A DNA stretch of 39,920 nucleotides from CAJXOW01 sp964421495. GTDB taxonomy: Bacteria; Bacteroidota; Rhodothermia; Balneolales; Balneolaceae. A program made the translations under genes and the position numbers. Below are positions 8,039 to 16,511 of this stretch, in pieces (the stretch's first letter is position 1; each line of letters opens with the position of its first letter). Location of the stretch: the NCBI GenBank assembly GCA_964421495.1, contig CAYQXO010000013.1:1-39920 (forward strand), read 5' to 3'. Below the pieces are notes generated by a model. That model had not been told where the DNA came from and did not search any database. It saw only the letters and a program-made list of their open reading frames with translations.

Positions 8039-8947
8039 ATGGATGATCCGGAAAAGCTTATTGACCATGTAATAGCCTATTTAAAAGAACAGCAGCGCAT
8101 GTTCGGGGATTTTGAAACCGGGACTTCAAACGTTGCCGAACCAGAGAAGACCACTCCCGATAAAGGTCAACATTCCTCTCCTTCTGTCGATACACCTGAT
8201 GCACCGAAATCCGAACCGAACCGTCCACCGCCTGATAACGATTCCCCGGCCCCCCAGCCGGATGAGGAGTCGATGCAAAATTCCGGCAAGGAAACGATAG
8301 GTGGAAAAAAGCCGCAAAGTCATCTCTTTTCCACCAACCCCGATGCTTCGGATAACATATACGATCAGGTCGAGGGATGCCAGACCTTGAAAGAACTGTA
8401 CGAGATCAGTAAAAAGGCAGAAGTTTTAAAAACCGATCTCGAAGGAACCAACCTGGTATTCGGTGTCGGAAATCCCGATGCCGACCTGGTCCTTATAGGT
8501 GAGGCACCGGGAAGCGAAGAGGATAAGCTGGGTGAGCCGTTTGTCGGGAAAGCCGGCCAGCTTCTGAATAAAATCCTAAAGGCCATCGATCTTGATCGGG
8601 ACGATATTTACATTGCCAATATACTCAAGCACCGCCCCCCGAAAAATCGTAATCCCCTTCCTGATGAAAGGAAACGAAGTCTCCCTTTCCTTTTAAAGCA
8701 ATTGGATCTGATCCAGCCCAAACTTATTTTATGCCTGGGGAAAGTTGCAGCCAATACCTTGCTGGATAATAAGGAGTCGCTGAAAAATATGCGGGGCACG
8801 TTTCATGCCTTTATGGATCGCTATGAAATGATGGTTACATATCATCCGGCTGCCTGTCTGCGCAACGCCAATTACAAGAGACCCACATGGGAAGATGTGA
8901 AGAAATTACGGAAACGGTATGACGAACTGGGATGTAAACCTTCGTAA
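8039..8947 (+). CDS. udg: uracil-DNA glycosylase, family 4/5-like, lacking most Fe-S ligands
   Basis: The C-terminal two-thirds is a uracil-DNA glycosylase of the family-4 type, which removes uracil from DNA. Motif A is GEAPGSEED (residues 154-162) followed by LGEPFVGKAG, and motif B is YHPAACLRN near residue 270. Family-4 enzymes normally carry four cysteines for a [4Fe-4S] cluster. Only the first remains (C114 in EGCQTL). The second is absent, the one in the KCRPP motif is H198 (KHRPPKNRNP), and the one before PFL is S214 (RSLPFL). Residues 25-95 are a Pro-, Ser- and acid-rich linker after a short helical N-terminus, so the protein is longer (302 residues) than the usual 190-230. The ATG at 8039 is chosen over an in-frame TTG three codons earlier. 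It follows mtaB by 24 bases. Confidence 0.85.
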   Translation: MDDPEKLIDHVIAYLKEQQRMFGDFETGTSNVAEPEKTTPDKGQHSSPSVDTPDAPKSEPNRPPPDNDSPAPQPDEESMQNSGKETIGGKKPQSHLFSTNPDASDNIYDQVEGCQTLKELYEISKKAEVLKTDLEGTNLVFGVGNPDADLVLIGEAPGSEEDKLGEPFVGKAGQLLNKILKAIDLDRDDIYIANILKHRPPKNRNPLPDERKRSLPFLLKQLDLIQPKLILCLGKVAANTLLDNKESLKNMRGTFHAFMDRYEMMVTYHPAACLRNANYKRPTWEDVKKLRKRYDELGCKPS

Positions 8948-9044
8948 TTCGCTGGATCAAACAGGGGACATAAATACACCCGTCACCATGTACTGCACAC
9001 TGTTAAATTTAATCACCATATAATTTAAAGGAATTCTGGTTTCG

Positions 9045-10643
9045 ATGGCTAACAATCAAGGAAATAACAAGCGTTCAAGCTCCAATAAACCGGCGGAAGC
9101 AAACATTCTGGAAGGGGAAGGTCGTATGCCGCCGCAAGCTCTCGAAGTGGAAGAAGCCGTTCTGGGCAGCATGCTTATCGAACATGATGCCGCCACCATC
9201 GCACTGCAGCGGCTAAGCTCTTCCGACTTTTACAAACAGGCGCATCGACACATTTTTGACACGATTCAAACCCTCTATGAGCGCGATAACCCCCTGGATA
9301 TTCTTACCGTCGAAAACGAGCTGAAAGACCAGCAACTGCTGGAAGCCTGTGGCGGAGCGGAATATCTCTCCGAATTAACCCGTTCCGTGAGTTCCGCCGC
9401 AAATGTAGATTATCATTCGCAGATCATTATTGAAAAGGCCATCAAACGGAACCTGATTCTGAATTGTACGGAAGTTATCAAGGAAGCCTACGACTCGACC
9501 AGCGATCCCTATGACGTGCTGGATAAGGCGGAGCAAAAAATCTTTGACCTGGCCAATCAAAAATCTCAGGCCACGGCCAAACCGATCGGCGATGTTCTCA
9601 AACAAACCCTCTCCTACCTGGAGGATATCAGGGGACAAAAGGCCGGCATTACCGGCGTGCCGACCGGACTCGATATAGATAAACTGACGGCAGGATGGCA
9701 ACCCGGAGACCTGATAATTATTGCCGCACGCCCATCCATGGGTAAGACGGCCTTTGTGCTGACAACCGCTCGTAATGCAGCTTTATTTGACGACGAAGAC
9801 CTTCAAACCAACGTGGCCGTATTCAGCCTCGAGATGTCGGATCAATCGCTGGTACAACGGTTATTGACGATGGAGGGAAGGATCAATGCGCAAACCGCCC
9901 GTTCCGGAAGATTGAAAGATGACGAGTTCAAGCGCCTCATTGATGCTGCCGGTCGACTGTTTACCGCCAATATATTTGTTGATGATACACCCGGTTTGAG
10001 TATTATGGAACTAAGGACGAAGTGTCGTCGACTCAAAAACGAGCATGATATCGGCTTGATAATCGTCGACTATCTGCAACTCATGCAAGCCAGCGGCGTT
10101 GACAAAAACCGGAATCGGGAACAGGAAATTGCCAATATTTCCCGGGGACTCAAGGCCCTGGCCAAAGAACTCAATGTTCCGGTCGTGGCCCTCTCGCAAT
10201 TGAGTCGGGCCGTGGAACAGCGGGGCGGCGACAAGCGACCTCAACTCAGTGACTTGCGTGAATCCGGTTCTATTGAGCAGGATGCCGACGTAGTCCTCTT
10301 TTTATACCGTCCGGAGTATTACAATATCACCACCACTCCGGAAGGTCAGTCAACAACCGGGTTGGCGGAAATTATCGTCGGCAAACAGCGTAATGGTCCG
10401 ACAGGCACCGTACAACTCTACTTCGTCAAAGAATATGCCCGCTTTGAAAACCTTACCACCTCAGATACGCCCGATCCCTATGAAATCGGAGATACGGATG
10501 ATACGAGCAGCAAAAAACTGGAATCCGGACAACAACCGGACTCCCCTCCTCCAACGGGCTACGATCCCACCCCGAACTCATCCGATGAAGACATTGCCGG
10601 ATCCTCCGATAGCAATGAAGAAGATGACGAGGCGCCCTTTTAA
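9045..10643 (+). CDS. dnaB: replicative DNA helicase DnaB
   Basis: The hexameric 5'-3' helicase that unwinds DNA at the replication fork. The N-terminal DnaB domain begins near residue 28 (MPPQALEVEEAVLGSML). The RecA-like motor has Walker A ARPSMGKT (228-235), the SLEMS motif (261-265), Walker B LIIVDYLQ (338-345), and a RESGSIEQDADVV segment near 405-416. No intein interrupts the motor. The C-terminal 55 or so residues are an acidic Ser/Asp/Pro-rich tail ending in DDEAPF, probably disordered; similar acidic tips often bind partner proteins, but that is inference here. An AAGGAA about 11 bases before the ATG is a plausible ribosome binding site. The gene runs convergently into the next one, with a hairpin repeat in the gap. 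Confidence 0.96.
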   Translation: MANNQGNNKRSSSNKPAEANILEGEGRMPPQALEVEEAVLGSMLIEHDAATIALQRLSSSDFYKQAHRHIFDTIQTLYERDNPLDILTVENELKDQQLLEACGGAEYLSELTRSVSSAANVDYHSQIIIEKAIKRNLILNCTEVIKEAYDSTSDPYDVLDKAEQKIFDLANQKSQATAKPIGDVLKQTLSYLEDIRGQKAGITGVPTGLDIDKLTAGWQPGDLIIIAARPSMGKTAFVLTTARNAALFDDEDLQTNVAVFSLEMSDQSLVQRLLTMEGRINAQTARSGRLKDDEFKRLIDAAGRLFTANIFVDDTPGLSIMELRTKCRRLKNEHDIGLIIVDYLQLMQASGVDKNRNREQEIANISRGLKALAKELNVPVVALSQLSRAVEQRGGDKRPQLSDLRESGSIEQDADVVLFLYRPEYYNITTTPEGQSTTGLAEIIVGKQRNGPTGTVQLYFVKEYARFENLTTSDTPDPYEIGDTDDTSSKKLESGQQPDSPPPTGYDPTPNSSDEDIAGSSDSNEEDDEAPF

Positions 10644-10672
10644 CGTTTGTCCTCCGCGCCCATTGAGAGGTT

Positions 10673-10710
10673 GAGCCCGGATTTCACTAACGTGGGAATC
10701 AGGGCTGGGA
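10673..10710. repeat. interspersed hairpin repeat, copy 1 (degenerate), between dnaB and a lipoprotein gene
   Basis: AGCCCGGATTTCAC and GTGGGAATCAGGGCT form a stem with one mismatch, one wobble and one bulge around TAAC, followed by GGGA. It resembles the stem GCCCGGATTTCT of the copy at 24177 and sits, like that copy, between two convergent genes. It may also help to end transcription, but no T-run follows on either strand. Confidence 0.55.
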
Positions 10711-10736
10711 AAGAAGCAACGAATTCTCAACGCATA

Positions 10737-11363
10737 TTATCTCAGATTGATAAACACGCGGGTCGTATCCGTAAATATTTCGCCTTTCTCGGTTTTCCAG
10801 GTAGCCTGAACCGTATATTTTCTTGGAGGAATGATAAAATGGTCCTGATCCATTTCAAGCTGGGCTCTACCCTCGGGATGTAACTTCGCGGGAAAATCCA
10901 CGTGCTCTGCCACCAAACTGTCCGCAAGGAAATTTCGTCCCGCACTGATTCGCATATCCCTGAACTTGATCGGTTTGTCAAAATTGAAAACGGAGTTCGC
11001 TTTAGTGGAAACAACCGGATTTATAACTTCGTAACTGAGCCGCTCCTCCATATTCCGCCGGGTTACCACGGTACTGTCGAGAATCATATATTCTGGCTCA
11101 GCTTCAAACTTCAATTGGTTATTCAAGGTGTCAGACCATGAAAAAGCTGCTCCCTGACCGGTATGTTCTTTGTCAATAGGATGCAAGGATACGCCCGTTA
11201 TTTGTACCGTATAGACTTTCATCGTATCCATGGCCTGCGCAGCCGTTCGATCCTGAACTCCCGAAACCGAACCGGCTTCTTCACAAGCGTGTGCCAGGAA
11301 TACGAGGATCGCTATACCCAGCAAAGATAGCAAGCCGTTATGTCGATTGTTCAACGAGCACAT
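10737..11363 (-). CDS. lipoprotein of unknown function
   Basis: I do not recognise this family. The N-terminus is a lipoprotein signal: a hydrophobic run LLSLLGIAILVFL ending in the lipobox AHAC, with the acylated cysteine at C27. The mature part of about 180 residues looks like beta-rich periplasmic or surface sequence with alternating charged and hydrophobic residues, and has no catalytic motif that I can see. Two ATGs are adjacent (11366 and 11363); the second is chosen because the GGAG at 11369-11372 is then five bases away instead of two. It follows the protease gene by about 85 bases on the same strand and could be co-transcribed with it. Confidence 0.7.
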   Translation of the reverse strand: MCSLNNRHNGLLSLLGIAILVFLAHACEEAGSVSGVQDRTAAQAMDTMKVYTVQITGVSLHPIDKEHTGQGAAFSWSDTLNNQLKFEAEPEYMILDSTVVTRRNMEERLSYEVINPVVSTKANSVFNFDKPIKFRDMRISAGRNFLADSLVAEHVDFPAKLHPEGRAQLEMDQDHFIIPPRKYTVQATWKTEKGEIFTDTTRVFINLR

Positions 11364-11450
11364 CATTTCTCCTTCTTGTTACGGTTAATCGTGTTTCCAT
11401 TCTGTTGGCACGATGTATAAACGTTGGATGATTACCATTCAGTAAATGTT

Positions 11451-13322
11451 TTATTTGAGCAATGTCATTTTTATGGTCCGACGATAAACCTGTCCGGAAC
11501 CTTTACTTCTGGCTTTCATGCGCAGCATATACAGGCCGGAGGAAAGATTATCCGCCGTATAGGTCATTCGATGCGTACCTCTGGATTGTAATTGGTCCAC
11601 CAGCGTTTGAATTCTGTGCCCATTCAGGGAATAAACCTCGATTTTAACGTGGGCCGCTTCATGAAGATCATAGGTAATCTCGGTGGACGGATTAAAGGGA
11701 TTCGGATAATTGGGATACAGCCTGAAGCCGGCCGGTCCTTCAGACGGCTTTTCCAGATCGGAATTAATGGGAGTATACACATGAAACACGTCAGAACTTT
11801 TTGTTTTATCGGTTTCGTCCGTTGACTCCAGTCTCAACTGGTGATATTGTTCGACAACCTGCTCCAACGTATCGCCCTGTCCTATCTGCCTCCATAATTC
11901 GTCTTCCGACTCCCGCCGGTACCATGTGTGGGAATAAGGCTTGACGCCGCCGGAAACATCCGCTATCCACGTCTCCCTACCGCCGGCTCGCACGGTCGAA
12001 GGACCGCTTATTAATACCTCAAGAGGAAATGGAGGCCGAAAATCGGCAATGGTCGAGGCCGTCTCGGTCAAGACCCGTGCGTTATCGCTCTCCGCATCAG
12101 TTCCCAGCGGATCTCCGTTATATGTCACATCCGGGGTGGAAAAGAATCCAATGCGACTGCAACAGCTATTTACGTTATAGGCCATGATCGTCCGCCATTC
12201 TCCGTCCGGATACGTATAACCGTGTCCGTAGTCTTCATGCGGGTTAATCTCGTCTTCCGGATTGTGATCCGCTCCCTGTAAATGACCCACTTCATGCGCC
12301 AGCGTATAAACCGGTGCTTCGGCAAAATCGTATCGGACGACGGCAAAAGCCGTCGAAGTATCCGCCATAATCTCGTAAGCCTCGCCGGTAACCGTTCCCG
12401 TTTCGTCGGATTGAGTATTCGCCGTCAGCAAAACCACCACATCGGCTCCGTACTCGTCCCGGTAGTCGTGGACCTCGTCAATAAAACCATCCGTCGAATC
12501 CTGCAGCCTTCTCAAGTCCGTATCGGTATCACTCGATTCATTATAACTGATCTCACGGCTATGGACCAGGGTGAGATTAACGGGAATTCCGCTGTTCTCA
12601 TAGGCGTTGTTGGCATCGGAAACGGCCGACTGTACCAATCCTTCCGGGTCGGCCACCTCGTCTGCCACCTCATCCGAATACACCACCATAATGCCGTGAT
12701 CAATTTCTTCTTCCGCGTTCAGTAAACGGCTCTCGTTCACCTGGCTTTTTTTAGGATGTTCATCCTTTTTGAGATCGTTTGACCGCCCCGCCGAATCCGT
12801 TAGATTCAAACCACTGGGATCCATACGGGTTATCACATGGATGTTATTCACTCTGTTAGCGGGACCGATGATATCACCCAGGGGTTGAATCCGGTAGCTT
12901 GCCGTATCTGACAGGATCGTTCCGGTCAACCGCTCTCCACGCACCACTATTTTCAAGGCAGTCGAATCTTTGTGCGAATATCCCCGCCATTGATAATTAC
13001 TCGAATCTCTCCAAATAACACGCTCTTGCACAAATTCAAGATTTGCCTTTCCCGGAAGTGACAAGGTCAAGGAGGTATCCTGTAGTAAATGTTGAGACGC
13101 CTTTTTTACCTGGACCGGCTGAATTGCCTTGTTATAAGGTCTGTTGGAGATGGTATTCCAAATATTTTCCATAGCAGGTGGCACGGGCAAGGTATCCAGG
13201 TTAACTCGGTTAAACAGTGAATCCGGCATATTTACAGGGCTTCCATCGACAGGAATATACCCTGCCAGCCCTATCCACATACCTAGCGCCAATAACCAAC
13301 TCGCCTTCCGGATTGAATACAT
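11451..13322 (-). CDS. secreted metzincin-type zinc metalloprotease with type IX secretion sorting domain
   Basis: A 623-residue secreted protease. Residues 1-28 are a signal peptide. The zinc site HEVGHLQGADH (343-353) is the extended HExxHxxGxxH of metzincins, with a Met-turn IMAYN at 379-383, so a zinc-dependent endopeptidase of the reprolysin-like group is likely. Residues 85-200 resemble a propeptide region. Residues 433-518 look like an Ig/PKD-like module (VLISGPSTVRAGG). From about 533 the protein has a C-terminal Por/type IX sorting domain: LYPNYPNPFNPSTEITYDL, then VKIEVYSLNGHRI and LSSGLYMLRM. This predicts export across the outer membrane and cell-surface attachment or release. The double cysteine CC at 387-388, after the Met-turn, is unusual. 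The substrate is unknown. Confidence 0.85.
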   Translation of the reverse strand: MYSIRKASWLLALGMWIGLAGYIPVDGSPVNMPDSLFNRVNLDTLPVPPAMENIWNTISNRPYNKAIQPVQVKKASQHLLQDTSLTLSLPGKANLEFVQERVIWRDSSNYQWRGYSHKDSTALKIVVRGERLTGTILSDTASYRIQPLGDIIGPANRVNNIHVITRMDPSGLNLTDSAGRSNDLKKDEHPKKSQVNESRLLNAEEEIDHGIMVVYSDEVADEVADPEGLVQSAVSDANNAYENSGIPVNLTLVHSREISYNESSDTDTDLRRLQDSTDGFIDEVHDYRDEYGADVVVLLTANTQSDETGTVTGEAYEIMADTSTAFAVVRYDFAEAPVYTLAHEVGHLQGADHNPEDEINPHEDYGHGYTYPDGEWRTIMAYNVNSCCSRIGFFSTPDVTYNGDPLGTDAESDNARVLTETASTIADFRPPFPLEVLISGPSTVRAGGRETWIADVSGGVKPYSHTWYRRESEDELWRQIGQGDTLEQVVEQYHQLRLESTDETDKTKSSDVFHVYTPINSDLEKPSEGPAGFRLYPNYPNPFNPSTEITYDLHEAAHVKIEVYSLNGHRIQTLVDQLQSRGTHRMTYTADNLSSGLYMLRMKARSKGSGQVYRRTIKMTLLK

Positions 13323-13368
13323 AAATTTTGACTTTATTTATAAGTTAGACGAACAACTGTCGAAATAG

Positions 13369-14499
13369 TTACAGAGCGGGCTCTATACTTAACTGCTCGC
13401 TTTCAGTTAGCAGCCGATCATAACGACTGATCATATTTTCCCAATCCAGCGGTTCCGCAATGGATTGTAACGACGGTTTGGGAAGGGGGTGGGTTTCTCC
13501 TTCCAGCAAATCTTTGAGATGATCAAAAAGCTCATCCTCGTTCTGGTATAATACGGGAGCGTGAAGAAGCGGATTTTTCAGAGTGTCGGGGACGAGCTCC
13601 GTATAATGCAGGCGATCCGGCAGCAGGGGATGACATCCACAGTAGATCGCCTCCAAAATGGGAATACAAAAGAATTCGTAATTGGCCGTGGATATAACGA
13701 TATCACCCTGGTGCAGGAGTTTACTATAGGTAACGGGATCTTCGACATAGCCGAAGTGAAGTATACGCTCGCTATAACGCTTCCACGCTTTTTCAAACTC
13801 CAGGGGCTTATCGTGTTTGGTATCGCCGGCCAGGATTAGATCAAACGACATACCGATATCGTCAAGTCGATTCAAAACCCTGAAAAAGAGCGAAGGATTG
13901 CGGTCGAACTGCCATCGCTGATTCCATACGATTACGGGATTTTTATTATCCTCCCGGTTATCCGGCTGCCGATCAAACGATTGCAGATCGATGCCCGGGT
14001 AAAGCACGATACTCTTGTCCTCGATGCGGTCAATAGTATGGTGGTGTTTGTCGGCCGGATAGTTATCCAGGAAATCGGGCAGCGCTTCCAGGAAATCCTG
14101 GAGATGAAACTTTGAAGAGAATATAAGCTTATCCGCCGACAGAGCGCTCAGATAATTGATATAGCAGTACGTAAGGTCACGCTCCTCGCCCTCCGGCATG
14201 GGCTGGGTAAACTGGTTCTCATGCATGTACATAATCGTGGGTACATGGGCAAAGCGCGGATTGGTCAGGGCAAGGAAAGCAGGCAAATTGGTCATGCTGC
14301 TGGTAAACACCAGGTCGATCTGCTCATCCACTGTACTCGTTTTGGTAGCCAGTGTCACCGAATCTCCATGCATGCGCCATTTACCCCCCTGGCCGCCGAG
14401 GGTCACCGGAATGATATTGTGTGCAGAATGCTCAATTAGTCCATCAAGGAACGCTTTATGAGACCCTCGATAATAGGGTTCCAGTGCAAGTATATTCAT
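13369..14499 (-). CDS. DUF3524 glycosyltransferase, tRNA-queuosine alpha-mannosyltransferase-like
   Basis: The N-terminus MNILALEPYYRGSHKAFLDG with KWRMHGDS shortly after is the signature of the DUF3524/GTDC1 family. The human member mannosylates queuosine in tRNA-Asp. The C-terminal half is a GT-B, family-4-like nucleotide-sugar domain: VIVWNQRWQFDRNPSLFF, then the ILHFGYVEDPVTYSKLLHQGDIVISTANYEFFCIPILEAIYCG region, in which the ExFCIPILEAI segment holds the usual donor-binding glutamates. It has no signal peptide and no membrane segment, which fits a cytosolic RNA- or small-molecule-modifying enzyme better than a cell-wall glycosyltransferase. It is 114 bases downstream of mutL, with a terminator between. 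The function of bacterial members is inferred, and the acceptor in this organism is not shown by the sequence. Confidence 0.8.
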   Translation of the reverse strand: MNILALEPYYRGSHKAFLDGLIEHSAHNIIPVTLGGQGGKWRMHGDSVTLATKTSTVDEQIDLVFTSSMTNLPAFLALTNPRFAHVPTIMYMHENQFTQPMPEGEERDLTYCYINYLSALSADKLIFSSKFHLQDFLEALPDFLDNYPADKHHHTIDRIEDKSIVLYPGIDLQSFDRQPDNREDNKNPVIVWNQRWQFDRNPSLFFRVLNRLDDIGMSFDLILAGDTKHDKPLEFEKAWKRYSERILHFGYVEDPVTYSKLLHQGDIVISTANYEFFCIPILEAIYCGCHPLLPDRLHYTELVPDTLKNPLLHAPVLYQNEDELFDHLKDLLEGETHPLPKPSLQSIAEPLDWENMISRYDRLLTESEQLSIEPAL

Positions 14500-14530
14500 A
14501 GAGTATAGTACTTCCCGTGTGTTTTGATCG

Positions 14531-14558
14531 AATTAAAAGAGGTCCCGCTGAAGGACCT
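14531..14558 (-). terminator. probable rho-independent terminator of the mutL unit
   Basis: On the minus strand AGGTCC and GGACCT form a 6-bp stem around a 7-base loop, followed by CTTTTAATT. It lies about 55 bases after the mutL stop and before the DUF3524 glycosyltransferase gene. The stem is short, so the call is moderate. Confidence 0.5.
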
Positions 14559-14614
14559 GGCTGACTACCCAGATCATCACAGCACAAGTTCTTCCCTAAA
14601 ACCTTTTCAAACAA

Positions 14615-16471
14615 TTAACCGAAACGAGACTGGATCTCTTCCAGGGGAAAATATATCAGGGTGGGATTATCCAGTGGATCTTTATAGGGTTCATCGCAGG
14701 CAAACAATTGGTCTATCAAGGTTTCCATCTCCCATTTAGTCAGTTCCCGTCCCCTGTTTATAGCCGCCTTGCCGGCAAAAGCGATGGCCACTTTTTTTCG
14801 TGTGTTCAATTTTACATTATTATCAAGTCGCTGATATTGCTGCAGGACGGAGGTAAGTACCGACTTCTCGTCTCCCATATCAATATCGGCCGGAACGCCC
14901 TGCACCATAGCGGTATTACCGCTCATCAATTCCACATTAAATCCCATTCGCTGAATAACCGGCTGGAGTTCCTCCAGGAGCGAAAAGTCCGTCGCCGACA
15001 ATTCCACCGTCTGAGAAAACAACAGCTGTTGCGTGCTGGGAAGGCTCGACTCAGCTGCCTGCAGGGCTTTTTCGTAGATTATGCGCTTATGCGCCCGATA
15101 CTGATCGACCATACACATACCCGACCGGGTCTGCGTAACGATATAGGAGTTATGAAGCTGCCAAAATTCCTTATTCCCTTGCTGCTGACCGGGCTGTTGT
15201 TTCGAGGAAGAACGGTGGTTTTCCGATTGTTCCTCACGGCCTGTGCCCTGCTCTTCCGGCTGATAAATATCACGGGCGATCTGCTTTCCGTCTGTCTCTT
15301 CCGACTCTTTATTAATGCGACTTGGAAAGCGCAAGGGTTGATTTTGAGAATTGCCCGACCTGGAGGTTCCGGAGGGAAACGGCATATCGGATCCAAAATC
15401 CCGGGAAAAAGATTGGTCTTTCTGTCCGCTTTCCCGTTTGCTGTCCACCTCGGGCACCATAAAATACTGGTTGATCGCTTTTTTTACGACGGATTTTGTA
15501 AGCTGAATAATACTCCGCTCATCCTCAAACTTCACTTCCATTTTCGAGGGATGTACATTGACGTCGACCTGGGCGGGATCCAATTCCAGAAAAACGGAAA
15601 AAAAGGGATATTCCTTCGGCCCCGTCCACGCATCGTAGATATTGAGGATCACATACTTTAAAAAATTGTGCTGAAAGGGCCGGCCATTGACGAACAGAAA
15701 CTGTTCGCCCCGGCTTTTTTTTGTCAACTTCGGATCCCCCAATATGCCGTAAATATCTACATAACTGGTTTCCTCTTCCACTTCGATGAGACTGGCCCGG
15801 TAGTTCGAACCGAATATCTCGGTTATGCGCTCTTTGATCGGCTGGGGAGGCAATTCATAAATGTCGTCGGCGTCAGCCGTCAAATAAAATCCGATATCGG
15901 TATTCGCGATCGCCTGTTGCTGGACGACTCTTAAAATATGACGAAATTCCGTGGCATCCGTCTTGAGAAACTGGCGACGGGCAGGAACATTGTAAAACAA
16001 ATTGCGCACTTCCACGGAAGTTCCGTCATCCGTGGAGGCGGGTTCAAAGGTCCGTTCCTCCCCTCCCCAGATCTCGTACTTGTGACCCACTTCATCTTCC
16101 ACGCGCTTGGTCTTGAGCGTAACCTGCGAGACGGAGGCAATCGAGGCCATGGCCTCGCCCCGAAACCCCATTGTTCGTATCCTGTGCAGATCCTCTACCG
16201 CTTTAATTTTAGAGGTAGCGTGGCGTTGAAAACAGGGTCGGATATCGGCTTTAGCCATACCGCAGCCGTTATCAGAAACCTGTATCAGGGTCCGGCCCGC
16301 GTTCTGGATATAGATTTGTATTTGGTCGGCGCCGGAGTCGATGGCATTGTCCAACAGTTCTTTTACCACCGAACTGGGTCGTTGAATAACTTCGCCCGCC
16401 GCTATTTTGTTTGAAATTTCGGGCGGCAGGTGTTGTATAATGGACTCTTCGGAATCAGATTCGCTGCTCAA
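14615..16471 (-). CDS. mutL: DNA mismatch repair protein MutL
   Basis: The GHKL ATPase that couples mismatch recognition to strand removal. The N-terminal domain is complete: KIAAGEVIQRP, catalytic E38 and metal-binding N42 in KELLDNAID, DNGCGM, and the TMGFRGEAMASI lid. Residues 340-435 are a low-complexity Ser/Gln/Glu linker. The C-terminal dimerisation domain holds DQYRAHKRIIYE (456-467), where endonuclease-active MutLs have DQHA(x)2E(x)4E: the histidine is Tyr and the first glutamate is Lys. The C-terminal CPHGRP metal site is also absent (the tail reads DPLDNPTLIYFP). The only usable in-frame start is TTG at 16471, because an in-frame TGA lies three codons upstream. The small membrane-protein gene upstream on the same strand is probably co-transcribed. 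Confidence 0.95.
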   Translation of the reverse strand: MSSESDSEESIIQHLPPEISNKIAAGEVIQRPSSVVKELLDNAIDSGADQIQIYIQNAGRTLIQVSDNGCGMAKADIRPCFQRHATSKIKAVEDLHRIRTMGFRGEAMASIASVSQVTLKTKRVEDEVGHKYEIWGGEERTFEPASTDDGTSVEVRNLFYNVPARRQFLKTDATEFRHILRVVQQQAIANTDIGFYLTADADDIYELPPQPIKERITEIFGSNYRASLIEVEEETSYVDIYGILGDPKLTKKSRGEQFLFVNGRPFQHNFLKYVILNIYDAWTGPKEYPFFSVFLELDPAQVDVNVHPSKMEVKFEDERSIIQLTKSVVKKAINQYFMVPEVDSKRESGQKDQSFSRDFGSDMPFPSGTSRSGNSQNQPLRFPSRINKESEETDGKQIARDIYQPEEQGTGREEQSENHRSSSKQQPGQQQGNKEFWQLHNSYIVTQTRSGMCMVDQYRAHKRIIYEKALQAAESSLPSTQQLLFSQTVELSATDFSLLEELQPVIQRMGFNVELMSGNTAMVQGVPADIDMGDEKSVLTSVLQQYQRLDNNVKLNTRKKVAIAFAGKAAINRGRELTKWEMETLIDQLFACDEPYKDPLDNPTLIYFPLEEIQSRFG

Positions 16472-16511
16472 GATAGATCATCAAATTTAAAAAAGTTCTC
16501 GATTGCAAACC

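Noticed and set aside
14708..15661. 317-residue open frame opposite mutL
   Set aside because: It lies wholly within the well-supported mutL gene; the translation is of low complexity and has no family signature.
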